Source: Eubacteriales Family XIII. Incertae Sedis bacterium
GTDB taxonomy: Bacteria > Bacillota > Clostridia > Peptostreptococcales > Anaerovoracaceae
NCBI GenBank assembly: GCA_031287295.1
Contig: JAITTH010000043.1
Coordinates: 1-6,220 of the forward strand
Reading direction: 5' to 3'
DNA length: 6,220 bases
Made by a program: the position numbers and the translations under genes
The notes under the pieces: model-generated
Told to the model about the DNA's origin: nothing
Seen by the model: only the letters and a program-made list of their open reading frames with translations
Databases searched by the model: none
Part shown: in pieces, positions 1-5,923 of the stretch
Layout: each line of letters starts with the position of its first letter
How positions within the stretch are numbered: the first letter of the stretch is position 1

Positions 1-354
1 ATCAAACATGAAGGATAAGACATAAATGCTTCGTGGCATGGCAGGATGTTGCTGAATCAGAATCAGAAAGGCTATGGAAAGAAGCGATGAGAAAAATGCC
101 GCGCGAACAACTTTTAGGAGGTCGTTTGCGCTTGCATACTGCCAAAGACTGTTGTACATCCCCATGAAAAAGAAAACCAGCACTTTGAAAAGTAACAGAA
201 AAATGAGATTGTCCACATAGGCCGGGAAATAGGTTTGAAATCCGCTCGAAGAAACATCAAATTCAAATCTGAGTAAATAAGCCAAAAAATACGACAAATT
301 GAACAAAAAAATGTCCAGCAGAACAAGAATAGCGATTTTCAAATTTTTATGCAC
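1..354 (-). CDS. CapD/FlaA1-like nucleotide-sugar epimerase/dehydratase, N-terminal membrane part (partial)
   Basis: The minus strand is open for 118 codons from a GTG at 354-352 to the window edge; the C-terminal part is missing. The translation has hydrophobic segments at about residues 7-28, 47-66, 81-102 and from 109 on. It carries marks of the COG1086 family (CapD, FlaA1, PglF, EpsC type): DIFLFNLSYFLAYLLRFE (14-31), GMYNSLWQYAS (65-75) and PRSIYVLSFMFD (107-118). In this family four N-terminal helices precede a cytoplasmic NAD(P)-binding domain that dehydrates or epimerises UDP-sugars, often UDP-GlcNAc, for capsule or glycan synthesis; that domain would lie to the left of the window. 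GTG is chosen because GGGAG (365-361) sits 6 nt upstream and a promoter lies just before it. The earlier in-frame TTG at 420 is part of the -35 box and has no ribosome site. The gene is divergent from the polymerase gene at 508. Family call is firm; substrate is unknown. Confidence 0.85.
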   Translation of the reverse strand, partial: MHKNLKIAILVLLDIFLFNLSYFLAYLLRFEFDVSSSGFQTYFPAYVDNLIFLLLFKVLVFFFMGMYNSLWQYASANDLLKVVRAAFFSSLLSIAFLILIQQHPAMPRSIYVLSFMFD

Positions 355-360
355 AAATTT

Positions 361-365
361 CTCCC
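361..365 (-). promoter_or_regulatory. Ribosome binding site deciding the GTG start
   Basis: The minus strand reads GGGAG, then AAATTT, then GTG. The 6-nt spacing is good for a Firmicute ribosome site, and no other in-frame start nearby has one. This fixes the start of the CapD-like gene at 354. Confidence 0.7.
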
Positions 366-391
366 AAAATAACGAGATTGCCTTATCCTCT

Positions 392-420
392 ATCTTATGT
401 CGAACAGTGGCAGATTTCAA
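392..420 (-). promoter_or_regulatory. Sigma-A type promoter for the CapD-like gene
   Basis: On the minus strand, TTGAAA (420-415) is followed after exactly 17 nt by TAAGAT (397-392). Both hexamers are close to the TTGACA/TATAAT consensus. Transcription would start near 385, giving a leader of about 30 nt before the GTG at 354. This is a pattern match without experimental support, but the spacing and position are right. Confidence 0.6.
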
Positions 421-435
421 TGAAAAGAAACATCA

Positions 436-463
436 TCGAAAGAAATCAAGGATATGGTATACT
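436..463 (+). promoter_or_regulatory. Extended -10 promoter for the polymerase gene
   Basis: TGGTATACT (455-463) matches an extended -10 element (TGn followed by TATACT). A weak -35-like TCGAAA (436-441) lies 16 nt upstream of the -10 hexamer. Transcription would begin near 470, about 38 nt before the ATG at 508. The -10 box lies inside the left arm of the 454-478 palindrome, so a protein bound there would block it. Confidence 0.5.
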
Positions 464-478
464 AATTTCGTATACCAT
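454..478. promoter_or_regulatory. Perfect 9-bp inverted repeat, operator-like
   Basis: ATGGTATAC (454-462) and GTATACCAT (470-478) are exact reverse complements separated by 7 nt (TAATTTC). The left arm covers the extended -10 of the plus-strand promoter and the right arm covers the expected transcription start. The next gene on each side is divergent, so a terminator role is unlikely. The arrangement fits an operator for a dimeric repressor. Each arm contains the self-complementary core GTATAC; the two cores are 13 bp apart centre to centre. The regulator is not in the window and its family cannot be named with confidence. Confidence 0.6.
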
Positions 479-507
479 CTAACTTATCCAAGGAATAGGT
501 AGGGCGC

Positions 508-2655
508 ATGGCAAAAAAGAAGTACAAGAAAGAAAAGAAAAATGTCGAAGATCTGTCTATAAAGTCAAAAAAACAACAAGGGAAGGCTCCGACCAAGAAA
601 CCCCAAAAGGAATCCGGGAAGAAAGCAAACAGCGAAAAGCAAGGAAAGAAAAATCGTCCCGAAAAGCAAGAAGTGTTATCTGCGGAAGACCGCAAGAAGT
701 GGTATCTGCTACATATGCGTGCAGCGCCTAGGCTTGGCGCAGAGTCCCATTTTCTTCAGCTTTTTCCGATTATGCTGTTTACCGCCATTGTGATTCTTAT
801 TGTTCGGCAGTATCGCTACGAGCGCGAAATGACCGATTTTTTCTGGTATTCAGGAAAAAACGACCTCATTGAGTTTTTCAGTCACTATAAAGTCGTGCTT
901 ATTGAAATTTGCGCTGCGCTTGTGCTTGTTTTGTTGCTGTATCGTGTTCTTAAAAAATCCTTTTCGATCAAACGGAGTCTTTTATACATTCCCATGCTCG
1001 TTTATATCGGTTTTGTCATGCTTTCCTTTGTGTTCTCAAAATACAAGCTCTTTGCTTGGGTCGGTTGGAATGATCGTTTTGAGGGGACGTTGGTTATTCT
1101 TTGCTACATGCTGCTGCTCTTCTACATCATCAACACCGTTGGTTCAGAAAGAGACTTAAAGTGGATTCTATATCCGATTGCCGGTATGATCGTGATCCTC
1201 TCGTTCATTGGAATTTCCCAGGCGACAGGGCATGACTTTTTCCAGTCTACGTTTGGTCAAAAACTCATCACACCACGAATCGATACCTTGCCGGACGGAA
1301 CGCAGGTGAACTCTTGGGCAGCGATTGACAGCGCGGCTGCAAAGAATGAAAAGTACCTGAGATTTGCCTTTGAAAAAAATGAAATCTATCAAACGGTCTA
1401 CAATATCAATTACGTATCGTTCTATCTCACATTGCTTTTGCCGCTTTTTGGTCTTGTTTTTATTCGGGAGCAACAGTGGATTAAAAAGACAATTTGGGGC
1501 GTGATTTTTGCCCTGCTTGTCTTCAATCTGATTGGCTCTGCGTCTTCCGGCGGACTCATGGGGTGCTTCGTCATTGTGGTTATGGCGTTAATCGTGTTGC
1601 ACAAGCGATTGCTTCTCTGGTGGAAGTCTATCGCGATATTGATGGCGATCGTGCTGGTTACGTCATTGGGGTCGCTTCTTATCGCAAAAGAAACGGGGGG
1701 CATCCTTTGGACGGATGAGCTGACGAATACCGTTCGGAGCGTTTTGAACATTCAAGCAAAAGGCGCGGAACCTGCTGCGGAGACTGCATCCGCGAGTGAC
1801 GCGCTCAATGATCTCACACATAAAGTTGATTATTTTAGCACAAAAGGAAACGAACTCACCATTTCATTAAGTGGAAATGTCATGACCCTTGGGCTTACGA
1901 AAGAAGGACAAGTTTCACGGTGTGTGGATGCGAGTGGCAAAGAATTGAGTGTGACGCGTTCATCCAACGGCGCCATCGTGATAGATGACAACCGGTTTTT
2001 CGACTTGTCTATCACGCCATCCAAAACGGAAGCAGGTAAACCCCTATATCTTGTCATGGTTTCCGGGGAAACAGAACAATGGCCTTTCGCCTTTACCGAA
2101 GAGAATGAAGATCGACTGGAATTCTACAATTTAGCGACAAATAAGACAGTATCTTTAGAAGATATTCCGCATTGGGGCTTTGCCAACAATCAGGGCTTTG
2201 GTAGCGGACGCGGATACATTTGGTCCACGACATTCCCGATGCTGATGAAAACCATCTTCATTGGGCACGGTGCCGACACCTATAGCATTTACTTTCCGCA
2301 CGATGATTATGTGGGGAAATATAAGGCAGATTGGAGTATATACAAGATTGTAGATAAGCCGCATAACATGTATTTGGGTATAGCAACAGGTCCGGGTGTT
2401 TTGTCTCTTCTTGCCTTCCTTACCATGATGGGGATGTATATCGTACAGAGTTTCCGCCTCTATCGAAAGGAGGAATTTACAGAACTTTCAGCGATTGTAG
2501 GACTCGGCGTATTCCTCGGTGTTTGTGGATTTTTGGTTTCCGCTTTCGTGAACGATAGCTCGGTATCTGTGATGCCCTTGTTTTATGGTTTGCTTGGGAC
2601 AGGTATTGCCTGCAATATGATGTTAAAAAGGAAACGGGCCCAAAATGGAAATTGA
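508..2655 (+). CDS. O-antigen ligase/polymerase family membrane protein (Wzy/WaaL-like)
   Basis: This 715-residue protein would polymerise or transfer undecaprenyl-linked glycan on the outer face of the membrane. Residues 1-65 are a disordered basic tail with 22 lysines in the first 64. Membrane segments lie at about 84-100, 128-147, 157-177, 193-211, 217-236, 302-319, 328-363 (one or two), 372-392, 629-648, 661-681 and 686-705. The family's long periplasmic-type loop is recognisable at about 566-620: GSGRGYIWSTTFPML with Arg568, then IGHGADTYSIYFPHDDY, then KPHNMYLGIA with His619. WaaL/Wzy enzymes rely on conserved Arg and His residues in this loop. An insert at about 398-565 lacks membrane segments and looks rich in beta strands. 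The ATG at 508 is preceded by AGGTAGG (497-503) and AAGGA (490-494). The end overlaps pgi by 11 nt. Whether it is a polymerase or a ligase, and for which glycan, cannot be settled here. Confidence 0.85.
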   Translation: MAKKKYKKEKKNVEDLSIKSKKQQGKAPTKKPQKESGKKANSEKQGKKNRPEKQEVLSAEDRKKWYLLHMRAAPRLGAESHFLQLFPIMLFTAIVILIVRQYRYEREMTDFFWYSGKNDLIEFFSHYKVVLIEICAALVLVLLLYRVLKKSFSIKRSLLYIPMLVYIGFVMLSFVFSKYKLFAWVGWNDRFEGTLVILCYMLLLFYIINTVGSERDLKWILYPIAGMIVILSFIGISQATGHDFFQSTFGQKLITPRIDTLPDGTQVNSWAAIDSAAAKNEKYLRFAFEKNEIYQTVYNINYVSFYLTLLLPLFGLVFIREQQWIKKTIWGVIFALLVFNLIGSASSGGLMGCFVIVVMALIVLHKRLLLWWKSIAILMAIVLVTSLGSLLIAKETGGILWTDELTNTVRSVLNIQAKGAEPAAETASASDALNDLTHKVDYFSTKGNELTISLSGNVMTLGLTKEGQVSRCVDASGKELSVTRSSNGAIVIDDNRFFDLSITPSKTEAGKPLYLVMVSGETEQWPFAFTEENEDRLEFYNLATNKTVSLEDIPHWGFANNQGFGSGRGYIWSTTFPMLMKTIFIGHGADTYSIYFPHDDYVGKYKADWSIYKIVDKPHNMYLGIATGPGVLSLLAFLTMMGMYIVQSFRLYRKEEFTELSAIVGLGVFLGVCGFLVSAFVNDSSVSVMPLFYGLLGTGIACNMMLKRKRAQNGN

Positions 2656-3895
2656 AATCACATATGAGATGAATCACGAGTTGGTTTCTGCTGCGGAGGC
2701 TCTTCTGAGCGAAGCAGAAAAACAGTATCAGGTGCTTATATCCAAGCGACTTGCTTATTCCGGATGGGTCGATTTTCCGGAGAAGATAACAAACGAAGAA
2801 ATCGATGAAATTGAAACGCTTGCGACAGAGATTTGCGGGAAATGCACGGCGTTTGTTGTCATTGGAATCGGAGGTTCTTATCTTGGAGCGAAAGCTGCAA
2901 ATTCCTTTATAAAAGGGGACCGTGCCGAGAAAAACGGAGGCATGGGCAACCCGAGAATTCTCTATGCAGGATGGACGCTTTCCGGAACCTGGTTTCAAAA
3001 TCTTTTGGAAGAGCTCGAGGATGAGGAGATCTGCATTGTAAACATCAGCAAATCCGGGGGCACGGTTGAGCCATCCTTTGCCTTTGCACTATTGAGAGCG
3101 TTGCTGATTCAAAAGTATGGAGAAGAAGAAGCCAATCGTCGGACCTATGTCATTACAGATCCGGCAAAAGGCAATCTGCGTGAGGAAGCTCTCGTCCATT
3201 CTTGGGCGACGTTACCCATTCCATCGGATATTGGTGGCAGATATTCCGTTCTTACTGCCGTTGGTCTTCTGCCAATGGCGGTTGCAGGCATCGACATCCG
3301 AGAAGTGTTGTCCGGCGCAAAATCCGCGAAAAAAGAGCAAATGATTCAAAAGGCACTCCGACACGCCTGTGTTCGCCGTAGCTTACAATTATCCGGGAAA
3401 ACGGTGGAGGTGATCGAATGGTTCGAGCCTCGCGCGGAATGGCTTACGCAGTGGTTGTTGCAGCTATTTGGCGAAAGCGAAGGGAAAAAGGGGAAAGGAA
3501 TGCTTCCGGTGAGTGTTGGTTTGTCCAGAGACCTTCATTCGCTAGGACAATTTTTCCAAGAAGGAACGCCCATTTTTTCTGAAACGATGATCGATATCGT
3601 CTCTCCCGAGACCGACGTCAAGGGAACAACAGGTATGGGGATGTTCGAAGGGCGTGGCATGAACGAGTTTAATCGTGCTGTCAAAGACGGTGTTACTCGT
3701 GCCCATAGAAGTGTTGACATTCCTGTTTCCGTTTTGCAAATTCCGGATATGAGTGCACATAGCTTCGGGCAAACCGTATATTTTCTGGAAACAGTATGTG
3801 CTGTGACGGGATTGCTTATGGGGATCGATCCTTTTGACCAACCCGGCGTCGAAGCCTATAAAAAGGAAATGCGAAATATTCTGAATCATGCGTAG
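2645..3895 (+). CDS. pgi: Glucose-6-phosphate isomerase
   Basis: The enzyme interconverts glucose 6-phosphate and fructose 6-phosphate in the cytoplasm, linking glycolysis to nucleotide-sugar supply. The 416-residue protein shows the family motifs in order: VVIGIGGSYLGA (71-82), the phosphate-binding ISKSGGTVEP (134-143), the signature DIGGRYSVLTAVGLLP (195-210), FGESEGK (275-281), DLHSLGQ (296-302) and FDQPGVEAYK (397-406). By alignment with Bacillus-type enzymes the catalytic residues are Glu277, His298 and Lys406, all present. It is shorter than the usual length of about 450, with trimmed N and C termini and a slightly shorter stretch before the last motif. The common SKSGTT reads SKSGGT here, but the final Thr that contacts phosphate is kept. 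The ATG lies 11 nt inside the end of the polymerase gene, with AAAAGGAAA (2626-2634) upstream, so the two are probably co-transcribed and translationally coupled. No terminator follows. Confidence 0.95.
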   Translation: MEIEITYEMNHELVSAAEALLSEAEKQYQVLISKRLAYSGWVDFPEKITNEEIDEIETLATEICGKCTAFVVIGIGGSYLGAKAANSFIKGDRAEKNGGMGNPRILYAGWTLSGTWFQNLLEELEDEEICIVNISKSGGTVEPSFAFALLRALLIQKYGEEEANRRTYVITDPAKGNLREEALVHSWATLPIPSDIGGRYSVLTAVGLLPMAVAGIDIREVLSGAKSAKKEQMIQKALRHACVRRSLQLSGKTVEVIEWFEPRAEWLTQWLLQLFGESEGKKGKGMLPVSVGLSRDLHSLGQFFQEGTPIFSETMIDIVSPETDVKGTTGMGMFEGRGMNEFNRAVKDGVTRAHRSVDIPVSVLQIPDMSAHSFGQTVYFLETVCAVTGLLMGIDPFDQPGVEAYKKEMRNILNHA

Positions 3896-3916
3896 TGCGT
3901 GTGGACAAAGTAATCC

Positions 3917-3940
3917 ATATTGATAAATATTGATAAATAT
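3917..3940. repeat. 10-bp tandem AT-rich repeat upstream of hbd
   Basis: TGATAAATAT occurs twice in a row (3921-3930 and 3931-3940), preceded by ATAT (3917-3920), giving a 24-bp tract of exact 10-bp period. It lies 21 nt after the pgi stop and ends 140 nt before the hbd ATG. A period near one DNA helical turn could place binding sites or a curved AT-rich element on one face, or it may be simple slippage. Confidence 0.6.
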
Positions 3941-3962
3941 CTGACGATTTTCGTGAAGCCTC

Positions 3963-3991
3963 TTGAAAATAAAGTAAGAATGAGCGAAAAT
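3963..3991 (+). promoter_or_regulatory. Possible promoter for hbd (weak)
   Basis: TTGAAA (3963-3968) is followed after 17 nt by GAAAAT (3986-3991), a four-of-six match to the -10 consensus. It would give a leader of about 80 nt before hbd. Other AT-rich stretches nearby, such as TATATA (3996-4001) or TATAGA (4018-4023), lack a -35 box at proper distance. The 185-nt gap makes a promoter here likely, but this exact placement is uncertain. Confidence 0.3.
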
Positions 3992-3993
3992 AC

Positions 3994-4003
3994 GCTATAT
4001 AGC
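3994..4003. other. 10-bp perfect palindrome GCTATATAGC
   Basis: The sequence is its own reverse complement and lies between pgi and hbd, just downstream of the weak -10 candidate. It may be a small operator half or a chance event in AT-rich DNA. Confidence 0.3.
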
Positions 4004-4027
4004 TTCTCAACTATGGGTATAGATGCG

Positions 4028-4046
4028 AAGAGAAAAGATATCTCTT
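4028..4046 (+). other. Short inverted repeat in the hbd leader
   Basis: AAGAGA (4028-4033) and TCTCTT (4041-4046) are reverse complements around a 7-nt loop. The inner AGATATCT is also a palindrome. No T-run follows and the stem is AT-rich, so it is a poor intrinsic terminator. It could be a weak leader hairpin or operator, 24 nt ahead of the ribosome site GGAGG (4070-4074). Confidence 0.3.
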
Positions 4047-4080
4047 GTAATTAAGAAACAAATAAAAATGGAGGAAGAGA

Positions 4081-4929
4081 ATGAAGAAAATTGGTGTACT
4101 CGGAACAAGCACAATGGGTGCCGGCATTATTCAGGTGTTGGCGCAGAACGGATTTGAAGTATATCTTCGTGCCAGACGTCAATCATCTGTCGATGGTGGA
4201 ATTGCGATGGTCACGAAAAATCTCGAAAAACTTGTAACAAAAGAGAAATTGACGGCTGCAGAAAAAGATGTTATTCTAGGAAGGCTTCATGGATCTACAG
4301 AACTTTCCATTATCAAAGATGTGGATCTGATCATTGAAGCCGCTACGGAAGAGATGGAGCAAAAAAAAGCGTTGCTCATGGAGCTTGACGAAATTGTCGG
4401 GCCGGATGTAATTATCGCGACAAATACATCGTCTCTTTCCATCACGGAATTGGCCGCAGCGACAAAACGCCCTGACAAGATCATTGGAATGCACTTTTTC
4501 AATCCGGTTCCCGCTATGAAGCTAATCGAAATCATCAAGGGTTTGTCAACTTCTGATGATACGATGCAACAGATCCTTGATCTGACGAAGACGCTTGGCA
4601 AGATTCCCGTAGAAGTTGCAGAAGCCCCTGGGTTTGTGGTAAATCGCATTCTTATCCCAATGATAAACGAAGCTGCCGGTATTCTTGCAGATGGCGTTGC
4701 CTCCGCGGAAGACATTGATGAAGCAATGAAGCTTGGTGCAAACCATCCCATGGGTCCACTTGCTTTAGGCGACTTGATCGGGTTGGATGTTTGTTTGGCC
4801 ATCATGAACGTGCTCTATACAGAGTTTGGAGATACAAAATATCGTCCGCATCCGCTGCTTAAGAAACTCGTAAGAGGCGGCATGCTTGGTAGAAAAACAG
4901 GGAAAGGCTTCTTTGACTATAGCAAATAG
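4081..4929 (+). CDS. hbd: 3-hydroxybutyryl-CoA dehydrogenase
   Basis: This cytoplasmic enzyme reduces acetoacetyl-CoA to 3-hydroxybutyryl-CoA in butyrate-type fermentation, or runs the reverse in acyl-CoA oxidation. The length of 282 residues is the usual one for clostridial Hbd. The N-terminal Rossmann fold starts at residue 3, and the C-terminal 3HCDH domain begins near 185 (PGFVVNRILIPMINEA). The catalytic set aligns as Ser117 (NTSSLSITE), His138 and Glu150 (GMHFFNPVPAMKLIEI) and Asn188. NHPMGPLALGDLIGLD (221-236) and KTGKGFFDY near the end are also typical. Two unusual features stand out: the nucleotide loop is GTSTMG (8-13), with Ser10 in place of the middle Gly, and the residue after strand beta-2 is Ala31, flanked by Arg30, Arg32 and Arg33, where NAD-using members have Asp. 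The start has a strong GGAGG 6 nt upstream. The LCP gene follows 30 nt later. Its link to the surface-glycan genes is unclear. Confidence 0.95.
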   Translation: MKKIGVLGTSTMGAGIIQVLAQNGFEVYLRARRQSSVDGGIAMVTKNLEKLVTKEKLTAAEKDVILGRLHGSTELSIIKDVDLIIEAATEEMEQKKALLMELDEIVGPDVIIATNTSSLSITELAAATKRPDKIIGMHFFNPVPAMKLIEIIKGLSTSDDTMQQILDLTKTLGKIPVEVAEAPGFVVNRILIPMINEAAGILADGVASAEDIDEAMKLGANHPMGPLALGDLIGLDVCLAIMNVLYTEFGDTKYRPHPLLKKLVRGGMLGRKTGKGFFDYSK

Positions 4930-4959
4930 TTGCGAAGGTCTTTCCTAAAAGGTCAATAT

Positions 4960-5907
4960 ATGGCGTATAAGGAAAGACAACCAAAAAGAGGTTCATTCGG
5001 AAAAACATTTTTCCCGATTTTTCTTATCTGTTTGATTCTTTTCACCGGCGGACTGTTTTTGCTTGACAAGTTCGGCATTCTCAGTCTGTTCGGTGGGAAT
5101 CTTATGAAAGACATCGTTCCGATTGCGGGGGGCAATAGTGAGTTTTCACGAAAGTATGCAGACGCAAAACGTGTGAATGTGCTGCTACTTGGAACGAATC
5201 AAGGTCTATCAGACACCATTATGCTTGGAAGTTTCGACACAGAGTCAAAGCGAGTTGATGTTATTTCTGTGCCTCGCGACACGTACTATGAACGAGAAGG
5301 TTTTATGGACGACCCCGGATTCTTAAAGATTAATTCCGTGTTAGAGACTGAAGGCGAGACTGCGATAGCACAGGCAGTAAGCGATGTTCTCGGTGGCGTC
5401 CCCATTCATTTTTACGAAATCATCAGTGATGATGGCGTTGCTCGTATTGTCGATGCAATGGGCGGTGTCGAAATTGATGTCCCAATGGATATGTATTACG
5501 TGGATGAAGCGCAGGGACTTGTAATCGATATAGCGGCAGGAAACCAAGTGCTCGACGGAGCACACTCGGTGCAGTATCTGCGGTTTCGAAGCGGATATGC
5601 AACAGGAGATTTGGGGCGCGTAGATGCGCAACAAGCTTTTCTGAAAGAGGCGTTCAAGCAAAGCATCGGATTTGGCTTCCCAAAAGTAGCAAAAACAGCA
5701 ATTACAGAATTAGAAACCAATATGTCTATGGCGATGGCGATACGCCTTGCCGGAAAGGCGGTTGGTATGGATTCTTCAGATATTGAAACCTATGTAATGC
5801 CTGGATCATCCGGGACGATGTATGGTGCTTCCTATTTTTTTGTAGATGAAGAGGCTGCGCCTGCCTTGATGGATCAGATCTATAGCATTACGCCACAAAA
5901 GGAATAG
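4960..5907 (+). CDS. LytR-CpsA-Psr (LCP) family cell-wall glycopolymer ligase
   Basis: LCP proteins sit in the membrane with their catalytic domain outside and move glycan from undecaprenyl pyrophosphate onto peptidoglycan. The 315-residue protein has a short basic tail (1-15), one membrane segment (about 17-36), and an LCP domain from about residue 68. Visible motifs are RVNVLLLGTNQGLSDTIML (71-89, with Asp85), VPRDTYY (104-110, with Arg106 and Asp107), IVDAMGGVEIDVP (163-175), VLDGAHSVQYLRFR (197-210, with Arg208 and Arg210) and GDLGRVDAQQAFL (216-228, with Asp217 and Arg220). These are the charged residues that bind pyrophosphate and metal in the family, so it looks active. The ATG at 4960 is chosen because AAAAGG lies 7 nt upstream. 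A TTG at 4930, directly after the hbd stop, would add ten residues but has no ribosome site. No terminator separates it from hbd or from the next LCP gene. The glycan handled (capsule, teichoic-acid-like or other) is unknown. Confidence 0.92.
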   Translation: MAYKERQPKRGSFGKTFFPIFLICLILFTGGLFLLDKFGILSLFGGNLMKDIVPIAGGNSEFSRKYADAKRVNVLLLGTNQGLSDTIMLGSFDTESKRVDVISVPRDTYYEREGFMDDPGFLKINSVLETEGETAIAQAVSDVLGGVPIHFYEIISDDGVARIVDAMGGVEIDVPMDMYYVDEAQGLVIDIAAGNQVLDGAHSVQYLRFRSGYATGDLGRVDAQQAFLKEAFKQSIGFGFPKVAKTAITELETNMSMAMAIRLAGKAVGMDSSDIETYVMPGSSGTMYGASYFFVDEEAAPALMDQIYSITPQKE

Positions 5908-5910
5908 CAG

Positions 5911-5916
5911 AGAGGA
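5911..5916 (+). promoter_or_regulatory. Ribosome binding site deciding the TTG start
   Basis: AGAGGA lies 7 nt upstream of TTG at 5924 and just after the stop of the previous gene. There is no in-frame ATG before the membrane segment, so this site supports the TTG start. Confidence 0.65.
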
Positions 5917-5923
5917 ACGTAGA

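Noticed and set aside
114..326. Minus-strand open frame in another frame within the CapD-like gene
   Set aside because: It is a shadow. The other minus-strand frame carries the family motifs and continues to the window edge.
418..420. In-frame TTG as the start of the CapD-like gene
   Set aside because: It is the first half of the likely -35 box, has no ribosome site, and would add 22 polar residues before the first membrane segment.
299..502. Plus-strand 67-codon open frame ahead of the polymerase gene
   Set aside because: It runs antisense to the well-supported start of the CapD-like gene and across both promoters, and it has no ribosome site or recognisable motif.
724..740. GCGCC/GGCGC inverted repeat with a 7-nt loop
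   Set aside because: It lies within the coding sequence of the polymerase gene, has no T-run, and is explained by Ala/Arg/Gly codons.
2477..2998. Minus-strand 173-codon open frame
   Set aside because: It lies opposite the end of the polymerase gene and the start of pgi, both clearly coding, and the translation shows no family motif.
3896..3990. Intrinsic terminator after pgi
   Set aside because: The only stem near the stop, ACGA-TTT-TCGT (3944-3954), is four base pairs long and lacks a following T-run.
4287..4805. Minus-strand 172-codon open frame opposite hbd
   Set aside because: It is an antisense shadow of a strongly conserved gene.
4935..4954. AAGGTC direct repeat between hbd and the LCP gene
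   Set aside because: Six bases repeated once over 20 nt is weak; the second copy includes the ribosome site and no hairpin or terminator is formed.
4930..4959. Ten-residue upstream extension of the LCP gene from TTG
   Set aside because: The TTG directly abuts the hbd stop and lacks a ribosome site, whereas the ATG at 4960 has AAAAGG at proper distance.
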